This document shows, in pieces, positions 11,801 to 22,845 of a stretch of 64,000 bases of DNA; the stretch's first letter is position 1, and every line of letters begins with the position of its first letter. The notes beneath the pieces are model-generated. The model saw nothing but the letters and a program-made list of their open reading frames with translations, was not told the DNA's origin and made no database searches. The DNA comes from Acanthococcus lagerstroemiae (taxonomy: Eukaryota; Arthropoda; Insecta; Hemiptera; Eriococcidae). The stretch lies in NCBI GenBank assembly GCA_031841125.1, contig CM063110.1, forward strand, positions 24,299,626-24,363,625. Direction: 5' to 3'. The position numbers and the translations under genes are program-made.

Positions 11801-14800
11801 GTGGCCCCTTCAATTTTGAGAATAGGCGATTCTTGTGGGAAGATTGTTTGTATTTCTGTAAATGAAGTAACATACTAAGATGAGTTTCCCCCATTCTGCA
11901 TGTTTATACCATACATTGCTTTATGCTGGTGAATAATCGGTGTCAGCAGACAACAAAGGCATCGACAGAACGACAGGTTCATACTTCCTAATTATCAAGA
12001 TCGAATATCCTGATACTTGTACCCGAACAATTGCAGCGACGCTCCTTGAAGGCGAATCAGTTTCAATTTTAATACCCGAAATGAATCAGCGCCGGATCGT
12101 CCGCGCTAAAACAATTCAGTGCCGAACTGTCCGTGCCAGAATGAACCGCGCCAGAACGGTCGCGCCGAAATGATAGGTACCCCTCATTTCAAGAGAGAGG
12201 GGCTGCATTTCCTTAGCACCCCAAAAATACCTCCCCCCGTGATTACTATACAGACAATGGAATATCTTGTACAAACGTGAAGAAGTAATATACGAACGCA
12301 TGACATGGTTTGAGATGCCAATTCGAATTTCGGGAGCTATATTTCCACAGCCCACGTAATACAATCTTGCGAATAATGTAGGGAGGGGGAGGGGATGAGG
12401 GTTCGCGTAAAACGAAGGAATATGTAGTACAGATATGTAGGAACGAATGTCGCTAACCCTAGATCAAAATTTCAGTTCTGGCGAGGGGCTTTCGTTTCTC
12501 CAGTCTCTGAATTAAATCTAAGCTATAAATGAACAGAGGTTAGTGCCTACAAACGAAAAAGCATTTATACTGTACAAACGAATGCCACTGGCACGGAGTC
12601 AAAATTCCACCTACAGGGGAGGGGATCTCCCCCTCCGGATAGACTCTAAGCTGTAGATGACCAGGAGTTGGTGTACAGAAGAGAGAATGTTCTGTACAAA
12701 TGAAATACAAACGATTGAAGTATGTTTGAACATACATTTCAGAACTTTGTGGACTGGAGGAACTGATCACCTTTTCTTCAAGGACAGAAAATTTTTTCAC
12801 CTAAAAAGAAACTAGGACCCTTTTACTTGAAGTTCTTCGGGTACTTCGCGTCGATCTCACTTCGCATTCAGGGGAAAAAATATTGAGTTTATCTTTTTAC
12901 ACACCGTACTCTTCATTACCATTTGTATGCATATGAAATTGCATAATCAATTCTCCGTTACGTCATCCACCTCAACAACCAGTGCTGATAGTAATTTGAA
13001 TAATAACTACGGACACTGATAAATGGTCACGATTTCGTCTTATTAGTCTTCATTGTTTTATGTTTTTGTTTTATTTTGTTTAGTTCTGCTTATCATCTTG
13101 AATTTTTGATTCTGTGATTCTTGGGAACCCGCTATTTTTCTTGAAGATCCATTTTTATTCCGAAAAGATCTGACTTTGCAGTTAAAAAGAAGAGGGTGGG
13201 ACAAAGTCGTGAAACACCCTGTAGGTCTGTATAAGGGAATTTCACCGCACATAGCCGCAATGCTGAAATACGCAATGGTACTATAATGCAGTCTCTATTT
13301 TCATAACAAAAGTAACCTTGCTACTCGAAGAGGGTAGGCAAGAAAGCACGACTCTTGACACTAAATAATGAAGAAAAAAAAATCCGTGGAAAAGTTGATA
13401 ATAAATAATTCGACTTTATCCTACCTAATAAAAAAAATTTCCATGTAAATTTCTATTAACAACCCGAGCGCACTCTGTAATCAATTCAAGGAAACAATGT
13501 TTGGAATTGGGAATAAAAGGCGATTGCAAGAGACTCTCGTTGCCCATTCTAAAAAATGTTTCGGTTTCATACTTAAGAGTGCAAGAGCGGGTTTACTCTT
13601 TTCTCCCTTTTTTCCCCGAATACAAAATGGAAAATTTATTGCGTAGGAAATTCTCTCAATACTCAATACCTAGTATCGCCTTGAGTTTTAAATTGTATGA
13701 ATAATTCTATATACAACACCATTTACAGATTGAAGGTTCCATTGTGAAAACGACTGTAGTTTGGAGTTTGCCGCCACATAGCGACGTAAAAAAAGAATGT
13801 AATAGTTGCGATATAGCGCCATCAGGCGGCATAGTCGAAATTTCAGGACTGACTACAGTCATTCTCTCAACGGACCCTTTGGCTTGTCTCCGATTACCTA
13901 CTCAAAAATGTACAATATTAATTTTCAAAAGTTATATTATTGAACATGTTACGGTATGTTCTCGAGCAAGATTGTGAAGCTGGCTGGAATGACCCCAGTT
14001 TTTTTTTAATTTGAAGGACACTTTTAATTTAGAATAGGAAGTAGCCTATGAAATCCTGTAGAGTATCGTTAAATCGTCTGCATGATTATTCAGTAGTATT
14101 CAGTGGCATATGATTTACGATTTTCAAAAAGTGCAGTATCTGTTCTTCTTCTTAGTATTACTTTTCCAACTGTTTAGAGCAACCTGTTGTAAATAACAAT
14201 AGCTGTAACCGGCTAATACGAACATTCGTTTTAACCAAACATGGACACTATAAGAAACAAGTTATTACAAAAATTACAGTTTTTCCTCCTTTTTTTTTCT
14301 CGGTGTTGGTATGTAGCCGATTAATACATGAGTAATAACAACTCGAAAGCTCTAATATCAATATTTACATACTTCGTTTAACATTGTCGGGGGTAGGTAC
14401 GTCAAGTTCAAATGCATAAGCTTGAGTTGCACGTCAAACAGTGTCTGCAAAATTTACCAATACATTTAGCCGCAGTGTATTCAGAAGCTCATCCTGAAAC
14501 GAGACCAGGTCTAAAGCAAAAAACTAATAACCAGATTTGGTTTACCTTCTTTTGCACTTGATGAGCTGTTTCAATGTAAACTCCAAGCATGAAACAACAT
14601 GCTATAGTTGAACTGGAGCTCAATACAAAGTAATTAAAATCCGTGGGATCTTCTATCTGGTATACTAGTATGCATCCATAAATAGTGACAATGAAACTTA
14701 GTGATGATATTGTTACGTGACTTAAAAACAACCCGCCATGAGAGAAACAGAAGTCATCTATCTGATTGTAAGCTTTCACCCACAGTATAGTAAGTGCATT

Positions 14801-15768
14801 GAATGTATGGCTGTCAGATTCGTCTATGGTTTTCTGTTAATAATAAAATGATGGTTGAAATAAGTACACTTTTAGGTACAAACAGTTTTAATGTTGGCTA
14901 GAGCAAACCTAAAAACATTATAAATTGAATACATACCTACATGTATATTAAATTTATATGTATTAGCAGGACCCGGATTTTTAGGCAAAAACCCTTTTGA
15001 CATTTTTATGCAATTACTTTGGCACACAACGGAAAGAAGTGTTACGAAAAGAGCGTAACGAAAATAATAATAACAATAACAATAATAATAATAATAATAA
15101 TAATAAATTAAAATAATAATAATAATAATGACTTGACTGGACTGACTGACTGACTGACTCAACACTCTACATTCGCCTGCGAGTACCACACTCCTTGTAT
15201 ATCAGCCTGTATTCCCTTCCTTGTATCGGCCTGCGAGGTTTACGCTCTGCTAGAGCATCATCTTGCAGACAAGTTTGCAATGACGGGAGAGTATTTTCAT
15301 GTCTGCTTCGAGGACTGCGCCGACATGAGAATGTCATCGGCCAGCGAATGTAGCGTCCAAAAAATGAGTGCGCCAAAAAATGTGGCAGTTTCTATAAAAA
15401 GGGGTGACTTTGAGTTACGTATAGTACGTAATAGAGGAATGAATACCCGTTCCAAGGAGCTATCGGCGAGATCTGAAGCATTTTTCTTTGCGGAGATACA
15501 AGCGGTCAAAAATGAGTGACAAGAACGCGCGAAAACACGTCATGAGAAAAACGCATCTAGAGTTAGACTCGCCTTTTTCTCCCACTCCTTCAAGCGGCCG
15601 TAACTCGCCGCGGAGTCACGTTACCAGCCTCGACGAGGGCTCGTTGGAAAGGTAATTTTTCGCTCTTTTACGTGGTAATAATTCAGAACATCGGATTTAT
15701 TCGTGAGCTCCGAAAAACCGCGAAGAAGCGACACAGAAATTCACATTCTATTCTTATTCTCTTTCATA

Positions 15769-15802
<34 letters not shown>

Positions 15803-16228
15803 ACACCCGTAAATTTTGTTTGTTTGTTATTGCGATGTTTTTTCTATAGAAATCGACAAAAATCTTAAAATTGATTGCTTCGGCCAAAAATTTGTGTTTT
15901 TATTTTTTTGCATTTTCTGAGACATTAATTGATTGACGAAGTTACCCCTTTTTATAGAGACTGCCACAAATATGGAGTGCAACGTGCTTTGCGGAGCGTA
16001 GCGGACGACGACATTCTCATGTTGGCGCAGTACACGCAGCAGACATGAAAATGCTCTCCCGTGGTTGCACTCGTCTGCAAGATGATGCACTAGCAGAGAG
16101 TAGTGCTTGCAGGCTGGTACAAGGGACATGATGCTCGCAAGGGAATACCTACAGGCTGATACATTTTATATCAGTTTGATTTCTTTTCTTTTCTTTTCTT
16201 TTCTCTTCTCTCTCTCTCTCTCTCTCTT

Positions 16229-16286
<58 letters not shown>

Positions 16287-17015
16287 AATGCCATTTTTCC
16301 CTGAAATTGATATTTTCAGAGAATCTTTAGGACTATTCGGGTAAAAATCCAATTTTCGAGTCTATTTTTTCAATTTTAAATTTTTTGATGAAAATTTTTT
16401 AAAATCTGTTTCACATTAAAAAAAAAAAAAAATGAAAAATTGGGAAACGGTAACAACCTTATTATGTGCTGCAACAAAGTATCTTGATTCAAAATTCATA
16501 CATTAGTTCAGGAGGAATAGAAATATAGAAATTAGGTTCAGTCTGCTTCCAAGATCTTCAATTTGATACCCATGGAGCCATAGTTTTATGGGGACTTTCT
16601 GGGACTATTTTACGTACTTTCTTTGAGACTATTTCACATTTATAGGAACTTTTTATGGACTATTTAAATCTTATTAGAGACTTTAATACGACCTTGTTTT
16701 GATTTTTTAACGCCTAAAAATCCGAACTCTGTACATTAGATTACAACTTACTTGCGCGGTCTGTAGAATTACTTCAGCTATTGACTTCCAAAAGATTATG
16801 TTGCATAACCAGTAAATAGGTACGCAAGAAGCCACCAAGCATGCATGAATGAATGTTAAACTTTGAAGGAACAATGATTCTACTTTGTAAAATAATATTT
16901 CCGTTGATATAATCGTAGTCACTAGTGCAACAGCGAACCAGAGAATGGAAATCAATCGAGTCTTATTTTTTATTGTCATTATTTTTTTTAATCCTGTTAT
17001 TTTCTTCAACATGAT
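8877..17015 (-). CDS. GR2: gustatory receptor (7tm_7-like), exons 3-7
   Basis: Exons in order: 17015-16752 (exon 3, 88 codons, IMLKKITGLKKIMT to AEVILQTAQ), 14833-14546 (exon 4, 96 codons, ending YIETAHQVQKK), 14444-14373 (exon 5, 24 codons), 9312-9223 (exon 6, 30 codons, IWRFLHYTETRNP to DRSVVTM) and 8987-8877 (exon 7, VNYFIVLRQFNLTP, TAG stop at 8877-8879). All introns here are phase 0 with GT-AG ends. NGLTRID followed by YFIVLRQF matches the gustatory receptor end, which has a hydrophobic last helix and a T-Y-h5-Q-F motif. Such proteins are ligand-gated channels in sensory neuron membranes; the ligand is unknown. Exons 1 and 2 lie at 51,085-50,593, and together they give 384 residues without a stop. 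Intron 5 is 5.06 kb and filled with repeats. An odorant receptor is the alternative. Confidence 0.8.
9800..10235. repeat. Two diverged direct repeats in GR2 intron 5
   Basis: The stretch at about 9808-9970 (GCGGATTCATTTATAAC onward, with TTGTTACAACGGAATTTC) is repeated at about 10,085-10,235 (ACGGATTCATGTGCAAC, then TTGTTACAACGAATTTC and TATTGAAAAATG). They are clearly related but far from identical. Confidence 0.6.
10350..11050. repeat. Degenerate minisatellite with T/G tracts, in GR2 intron 5
   Basis: About five loose copies of a 130-170 bp unit. Each holds a phrase like CATCAxxxTTTTGA...GGCCC(A)AAAATT, then AAAATTGAGTTxGCTTAAGAAACTGAA, then a poly-T/poly-G run (10,447-10,476, 10,670, 10,812, 10,965-10,986). 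Recognisable unit starts are near 10,500, 10,561, 10,698, 10,860 and 11,005. There is no coding signal. Confidence 0.6.
11128..12172. mobile_element. Possible element with GGCGC-rich inverted ends
   Basis: The left end ATTCATTTCGGCGCCGTC (about 11,127) and the complement of the right end ATCATTTCGGCGCGACC (ending about 12,172) match well over roughly 30 bp. Just inside the right end is a 30-bp unit repeated three times (about 12,080-12,170), each with a (C/G)AxCxGCGCC core. No target duplication was identified and no transposase is visible. A smaller hAT element is nested inside at 11,259-11,504. Confidence 0.4.
11259..11504. mobile_element. hAT-type MITE, 246 bp, 8-bp TSD
   Basis: It starts CAGTGGCATAGCCAGAA and ends TTGGCTACGCCTCTG, so the ends are imperfect inverted repeats (CAGTGGCATAGCCA against CAGAGGCGTAGCCA). 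A perfect target duplication, ACTGTAAC, lies at 11,251-11,258 and 11,505-11,512. The interior holds G-runs and no coding frame. Confidence 0.85.
12180..14372. other. Rest of GR2 intron 5, mostly unassigned
   Basis: From about 12,360 to 12,740 there are loose repeats containing a GTACAAACGAA-type phrase and GGGGAGGGG patches (for example near 12,380, 12,480 and 12,610). The rest, to 14,372, shows no recognisable gene or element. Confidence 0.4.
15055..15160. repeat. (AAT)n then (GACT)n microsatellite, GR2 intron 3
   Basis: An AAT/AATAAC tract at about 15,060-15,128 is followed by repeats of GACT to about 15,160. Both lie between GR2 exons 3 and 4. Confidence 0.85.
15200..16163. mobile_element. 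Fold-back element with about 0.2-kb inverted arms and TATA boxes
   Basis: The arm 15,200-15,410 is inversely repeated at 15,941-16,163. Shared phrases are ATCAGCCTGTA at the outer ends, GCATCATCTTGCAGAC, GGGAGAG(C/T)ATTTTCATGTC, ACATGAGAATGTC and, at the inner end, CTATAAAAAGGGGT. Arms are roughly 80% alike by eye, with indels. TCTATAAAAAGG is a good TATA box and points inward from both arms. The 530 bp between the arms includes a (CT)n run and no convincing reading frame. It lies in GR2 intron 3. No target duplication was found. Confidence 0.65.
16195..16290. repeat. (CT)n microsatellite
   Basis: A nearly pure CT/CTTT tract on +. It produces Leu-Ser or Arg-Glu open frames that are not genes. 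Confidence 0.9.
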
Positions 17016-18441
17016 CTGCAAACAAATTTTCTGATTAAATATTGATGCATATATTTCGGTACGATAAGCTGATAACTTCCAAAAGTAAGGACAAATAGAG
17101 GCAGGTGAAAGACAGGGCACTGTGCTTGCCTGCAGTCTAAGTGCCCGTCTGCCTCACTTCCACTGTCCCATAGACAAACTATGGCCAATTAACTTACTTT
17201 CGCTAACTGACTGACTGGCTCTCTGACTATATATCTCAGTGACTATAGTTTAACTGGCTGTGAGGCTGTCTGATCAACACATGTCTGTCTTATCTTGTGC
17301 CTTCATGTCGTATTTATGTCATGCCTTAATTCCCTTTTCATGTCTCCATGTCTTTATGACTCATGCCTCTATCTCGAAGATATTTCCCTTTCTTGGGCGC
17401 GGAGACACGGCCGTCCACAACTAACAGACCGGAACACGGGAGATACTTGGCAACGTTTAAAAAGGCGGTGATTATCATGGACTGAGATGGAGATTATTGT
17501 GTAATTCGAAAATACCTCAGAATAACATTTGAAGTACATGTTTTCTCCTTCGAATGGAATTAAAATAATCGCGGTGTATAGTAAGGGTATATTGTGCTGT
17601 TCAAAAGAAAATACGTTCTCGTAGTTCTATTTGCTCGTATGTTTTTGTTCATATGATTGTAGGTAACTAGGTATTGTTCAAAATGCTGTCTGTAACCTAT
17701 ATGTCACCTTTCTATAATGAAGTGCTATTAAAGAAGAGATAACTTGTCCACATGCATGCAATCTGAGTCGAGAATCCAATTCAAGAATTGAAAACAGCGA
17801 CTCACAAAGTAAAGTGATGTGTAAGAAAGCATTCAGAATACGACATGATTGTTGATCAACAATTTCCACCAGATATAAAGGAAGCTAAGGATTATAAATT
17901 TTATTCGTCTCTCGTCTCTCTTTCTCTCTATTCACAATTATTGTACAACAATTTCAGAAAGAAATGTAGGTATTCAGATTGCCACAGTATATTCCTCGTC
18001 TTGAAGATGTAGAAGGAAATGTAGATTTTGTATTATGAGTACCTACCTAACCTTGATGAATGAAAAAAGTGGCTGAAAGAAAGAGCATCTGAAGAAGCTG
18101 CGCACTCAGTAAGTGATTCTGATTACATTTTCAAGTTTGCTCTATATTGAAACGAAGTCGTTAATAAACTTATCATCAGACCAGTTTCAAGAGCTGATGA
18201 GTTCGATCCCATTACTATCAATGAAGGTGGAATGATCTATTATATGACTGGAAATGTTGGAAATTGAGAAAACTCACGAATTGACTGTCCGTCTTCAAAT
18301 CAGTGGTTCAAAGAAGAAAATTATGCCTACTTCTGGCGAACTTTGCTAGGGATATAAACGGGTCGGCGGCTTGGGGCGAGGAGTGGGTACCGCAAAGGGG
18401 TGCAATCCCTCACGGGTGACCATGACGGCGCGGAGAGGGTG
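17016..18441. other. GR2 intron 2 region, unassigned
   Basis: No recognised gene. On +, about 18,170-18,360 reads as a nearly open segment (RPVSRADEFDPITINEGG onward, one stop) followed at 18,360-18,440 by a GC-rich piece unlike its surroundings. It could be the edge of a retroelement, but I recognise no family. Confidence 0.35.
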
Positions 18442-18746
18442 TTAATCCCACATATTATTTATTTACCCTCAAAATGCAAGTACCTACGCAGAACCTAACT
18501 TCCGCGGAAGTTGATATTTCTCACAATGAATTTGAGTTTAGCTACAAAATTATAATCTCATTCGAGCCCCCATTTCTTTCAGAGCTGACTCTTGAAATAT
18601 CATCGACGAATCGCAGTAAGTTTTATTTATTATTAATCTAGCTATTATAAATATGGCGAGTTCAAACTTGAAAAAGACAATACCTACATGTACTTATAGA
18701 AAGAATTGTAGTTGGTAGCTGGGTACTTACTTGACATTCGAACCAG
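18442..18746. repeat. 305-bp contig-end duplicate, left copy
   Basis: Identical base for base to 50,304-50,608. It runs right up to the 10-N gap and its last 16 bp (18,731-18,746) are the 3' end of GR2 exon 2, with the GT donor just inside. The right copy begins immediately after the 500-N gap. Overlap of the two contig ends is the natural reading. Confidence 0.97.
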
Positions 18747-18756
18747 NNNNNNNNNN
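18747..18756. other. Assembly gap, 10 N
   Basis: Ten undetermined bases between the left duplicate and the 31-kb palindromic block. Confidence 1.
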
Positions 18757-18801
18757 TTATTACAATAATTCAATAAAAAAAAATTAATAAATTTATGAAT
18801 A

Positions 18802-18806
<5 letters not shown>

Positions 18807-18890
<84 letters not shown>
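18807..18890. repeat. (TA)n at the left end of the 31-kb block
   Basis: TA dinucleotide run with one interruption near 18,857, directly next to the outer inverted repeat. A matching (TA)n run is at the other end (49,726-49,802), and one forms the mirror centre at 35,484-35,547. Confidence 0.95.
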
Positions 18891-18894
<4 letters not shown>

Positions 18895-21030
18895 TACGGT
18901 AAAGGTAAGCCCATTTCTGGAAACGCCAGTATCTTTGTGAGACCCGTTTCGACGTTGCGAGACCCAGTAGCGGGACTCGGAACGTTTTGCCGTGTTGTCC
19001 GGTTTTCCTGCGGTACCTCCCCCAAGCAGTACGTATACGCATTTTCGTATGGGCCTCGGAACGTCTCTAGAGTACCTTCAATTATACAGAAATAGTTCGC
19101 GCACCTTTACACCAGAGGGCGCTGTTCACGTAGTGTGTATCAATCCGAGACCCGGTAAAGTATAAGGTATTCCGAGACCCATCACATCGGCAACATGTCG
19201 TGGTAAATTAATGTGCGTCTGACAAAGTCCAGGCTACGGCTTACATTTTTCAGCAATCAATTCCGTAATGGAAATATTGTTTTAGAATCAAAATTAAAGG
19301 GGTTTTGGAACTATTTTCAATGTTAGAACCGTGGCAAGAATTTTTTCAAAAGGCCTCTTTTAGACCTGGTTAAAGGTTGGCTTGTTGTGGTTTTTTTTAA
19401 TATTATTTTTTTTGCTCGTCTGCACCGATGAAAATACGTAGTCACGTATAAAAGTTCACGTTACGTCTAAGGTTTCTACTTTGGAAATACTTCCGGGTGC
19501 ATATGATGACAAAAAAAAGGTTAATACTGGACCTGGACGCGGTTACCTTAATTCGAAAATTGGTATTTCAGAGGCAACTATTGCTGTAATTTCATTTTTA
19601 CTGTGTCAAGTTCAACACGGAGAAAAAGGCACCATACCTAAACAATTGTACCACTTATTAGAAACTGATATGGTTTCTGCCTATCTTATTAAATTTTTGT
19701 CATCGTCTGTGGAAAGGACAAGTTTAAATGGTCAAACTGAATAGTAATTTCAAATCTATTATTTATTGTATGTACAAATCTATGAATTTTTCTTGTGATG
19801 TCTTGTAAGAGTCGTTGAAACAACTAGAAGAAATTATTCAGGTCTAGGCAGCTCTTACTAAAAATAGCTTAGCTGATGTAAATTCAAAAATAATAATAGA
19901 AATAATTACGATCAAAAAGGAGAATTTATGCAATGATAGTCTACTAAATATTGCCGAACTGTACTACACAAAATACACAAAACGGATAGTAGAATAAAGA
20001 GAGTTAAACTGTTTAAGACGTACTACCCAGTACCTACATAGCGGACTAATTTTTGCCAGACTGTCTCACGCAAGGTATTATTCAGAATCACCGAAGAGAA
20101 ACTGCCAAACTGTTTAGAAGAGTTTTTGTATATTTCGTCAGGTACCTGATGTGCAAGAGGCAGATCAGTGGCAGTCACAAAACTGCCACAAGTGCCATGA
20201 AGTGGCAAAATGAGTAGTTCTGAAGTTGGCCACATAGAAATATACAGAGGTCGCTTACATCAATTGTCACTCAATGAGCGTGTCAATTTTATGCCACTGA
20301 TTGAGGAAATTTTTTTGCCAATTTATGACTATTTTTGCCATAAAGTGGCGTGTTACCCGAGTGTCAGAAGAGTGGCATTTTTTTTGCCACTATATGACGA
20401 GTTTTCTTCCACTACTATTTAATATGAAAACGAAGAAAGTTCGTTACAAGAATGTGATAATGTGCGTCGTACGATTTGAAAATATTGAGAAATGAATTTA
20501 GGTTTTACCGACGTCATTTCTGGGAGTAAAGTGGCTCTTTGACTCAGTGATAAGAACCCGGAATAAATGACCATTTAATTCCCGCGGGGAAGTAAACAAA
20601 CCGTGTTATCATCTCCGGGCGGGAATTAAATGGAATGAAATACTGAATTCGTTGCGAAATAAGCAATATTTTTACAATCATTTATGTAAAAAACCATCTT
20701 CCTAATACAGGGGGGTATCGTGAACGTTTGACGATGTCGGGCGATACCCCCATGTATAGAAATCTTACTATATTATAAAATCGTAGTGCTTAGGATGATT
20801 CTACACCTCATCCTGAATCCAACGATGCCCATATCTTCATTTTCAAAAAAATGTGACATTGAACCTTTTTTCCCTGTACCCTTCATATGCATATGATGTA
20901 AGTATTTCAAATTTAGAAGTGTCCACTGCAGGTAAAGTCGTATACTATCCGAGAGAAAAAAGCAGTTTTAATCAGAATATGTATTTTTTCGACTTCACAT
21001 CAAGTTTACTGTTTAAAGGGAGACACATTG
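18891..21030 (+). repeat. Outer inverted repeat, left arm (2.1 kb)
   Basis: Its reverse complement is 47,543-49,726. The outer boundary is ATGCTACGGTAAAGG and the inner boundary GGGAGACACATTG. The arms are highly similar with a few small indels. The outer 300 bp carry GAGACCC and CCGAGRCCC motifs repeatedly (18,939, 18,957, 18,973, 19,049, 19,144, 19,172). Farther in are a cluster of TGGCA/TGCCA words (20,166-20,395), a short hairpin of GCGGGAATTAAATGG with its complement (20,569-20,634) and another of GGGGGTATCG with CGATACCCCC (about 20,710-20,752). Confidence 0.92.
19481..19744 (+). CDS. Unrecognised 87-aa frame in left outer arm
   Basis: A frame beginning with TTG at 19,481, reading LPGAYDDKKKVNTGPGRGY and ending SLNGQTE, with protein-like composition. 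In the right arm the homologous stretch lacks one A (within ACCTAACAATTG near 48,960), so the frame is broken there. That argues that it is a decayed piece of a larger gene or chance. I recognise no family. Confidence 0.2.
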   Translation: MEILPGAYDDKKKVNTGPGRGYLNSKIGISEATIAVISFLLCQVQHGEKGTIPKQLYHLLETDMVSAYLIKFLSSSVERTSLNGQTE

Positions 21031-21107
21031 GAAATGTTAAACAGAGGCTAAAGAAATCAAATAAAACTTCATTTTTCTACATGCACAGTTCTAATTATGG
21101 ATTTTAA
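20853..21107 (+). CDS. Unrecognised 84-aa frame, conserved in both outer arms
   Basis: Starts TLNLFSLYPSYAYDVSISN and is also open in the right arm (minus strand from 47,720), differing there by substitutions such as K to E and F to I rather than by shifts, until the arm homology stops. The frame has no ATG at its first codon. It may be an exon fragment carried by the repeat. Function is unknown. Confidence 0.2.
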   Translation: MTLNLFSLYPSYAYDVSISNLEVSTAGKVVYYPREKSSFNQNMYFFDFTSSLLFKGRHIGNVKQRLKKSNKTSFFYMHSSNYGF

Positions 21108-21213
21108 GTATGACAGGTCATGTCATAACAAATGTATTAATATTATTCAGAAGTAAGTTTATCTACTTTACATATGAAAAACTATACAGAAAATATACCC
21201 TTTTACATGCAAA

Positions 21214-21397
21214 CAGTGGCGGATCCAAGGGGAGGGCCATGGGGTACATGCCCCCCCACGCTGAATATTTTAAACGCAATAATAGGAAAAAGATGGAATA
21301 AAAATAATGAATTGTACGCTCATTACACGCCACGAAGGTCACCACCGCTACTGTAACCCCCCCCCCCCCCCAACTCCTCTTTCTAAATCCGCGCCTG
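21214..21397. mobile_element. hAT-type MITE, 184 bp, 8-bp TSD
   Basis: Begins CAGTGGCGGATCCAAGG and ends CTAAATCCGCGCCTG. The perfect target duplication CATGCAAA is at 21,206-21,213 and 21,398-21,405. It lies in the only non-repeated stretch between the left outer arm and the first satellite unit, so it has no counterpart at the right side. Confidence 0.85.
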
Positions 21398-21617
21398 CAT
21401 GCAAAAAATTTGATTTTGTTTAGGCTATTTCTCCATTTCAATTCATTATCGACCGAGTAACCAGTTTTTACGATGCCCTTCAGAAATTTCTAGTTATGGT
21501 CCCTCGAGAGAAATTCAAGAACATAAAAACACTACATAAATCAATGATTTTTGAGTTAAATACTATTACGGCTACAAATTTCACTGTTCTGATATGCCTT
21601 ATGACGCTTCAAAAGAC

Positions 21618-22845
21618 TTCGAACAAAGAAATAAGCAGGGGCTCGCGGAAAATTATTTCTTAAGCCGACCAAGTAGAGAATTCAATTTCCGAAGTTGGGG
21701 GCGGGGTCAACCCCACGAATTCACAATAAATCCGAATCGAAAAAAGTTAACCATGAATAATCTTGAGAGGCTGAAAGATCGAGAATTAGATTTTCGGAAT
21801 TGGGGCGGAGACAATCCATCGGGTCCACAATATTATATTATTAGTTTTATTTACTGAAAGTGTCATTGCCTTGCTGCTATAATCTAACTACACTACTGAA
21901 CAAAATGAAATATTTTGCTTGCACAACGCATTTAAGGAGGTGATTCTTGAGTACTTTTCAACGCTGAATACAGTGCCGTCGGCCGTTTTTCTCTATCACG
22001 TCTAGTTTTTCTGATCAAAAACTATAAAAAATTCAACTAAATGTGTTCAAAAAGAAGTTTAGGAACTGAATGTGGTCATACTGATTCGTATTGTTGTGTG
22101 TTGAGGTTGTGTAGTGGTGTGTATTCCGTCTGTTTGTTTTCTGTTATAGTGGTCTGATAACACTGATGATATTCAGTCAGTGGTACCGCGCTTATTCCAC
22201 TGCAAAAACAAAATGGAAACGAATTACAGTCGTTCAGAACTCCGAATTGTGACGTGATAGAGAAAAATGGATCGCAGTATCATGTCCAGCGTTGAAAAGT
22301 ATCTCAGAATCACCTGTCAAAATGCGTTGAGCAAAATAGCTGTTCGGTAGTGCTATTATTAAAACAAACGTAAATTATTAGAAGAGGGTTAACGTATTAT
22401 TTGCATTGAAAAAATAAGACGTTCACCAAGACTAACATTGAGAAGCCGGAAAATCAAATCGAGCTTTAGATTTTCGTCGTGGGTGGGAGAGTTATTCCTT
22501 GATCCACAAAAGATCTCGATTAAAAATAAGGGGTTTATGGAAAATTGTTTTTTAACACCTACAATCGAGAATTTGATTACTGGAGTTGGGGTGCGGTCGA
22601 CCCCTCAGAACCACAAATTATTTCAAACGAAAAAAAAAAGTTCACCAACGAAAACTCGAAAATATACTCTTTTGGTGTTGGAGGCGCGAGTTCACTTCTC
22701 CAGTGTACAGAATGTATCAGTTGAAAAAAGGGGAGTTTACGTAAAATATTTCAGAAATTTGAAAAATCCAGAATTAGATTTCCAGAGTTCAGGACGGGCT
22801 TCATCACTCAAGTCCACAAAAGCTTCCGTCTTTCAGTTACACGTT
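21618..22845. repeat. 110-bp minisatellite, block a
   Basis: Degenerate units with the phrases AATCGAGAATTAGATTTTCG, GAGTTGGGG, a GGGGTC-ACCCC core, GGGTCCACAAAAGAT and GGAAAATTATTTCTTAAG. Here several units are separated by less similar sequence (about 21,850-22,430). Confidence 0.75.

Noticed and set aside
14225..14270. ACTATAAGAAACAAG resembling GR exon 6
   Set aside because: Wrong strand and no WRFLHYTETRN reading; a full exon 6 for GR2 exists at 9,223-9,312.
16107..16352. Leu/Ser-rich and Arg/Glu-rich frames
   Set aside because: Products of the (CT)n microsatellite.
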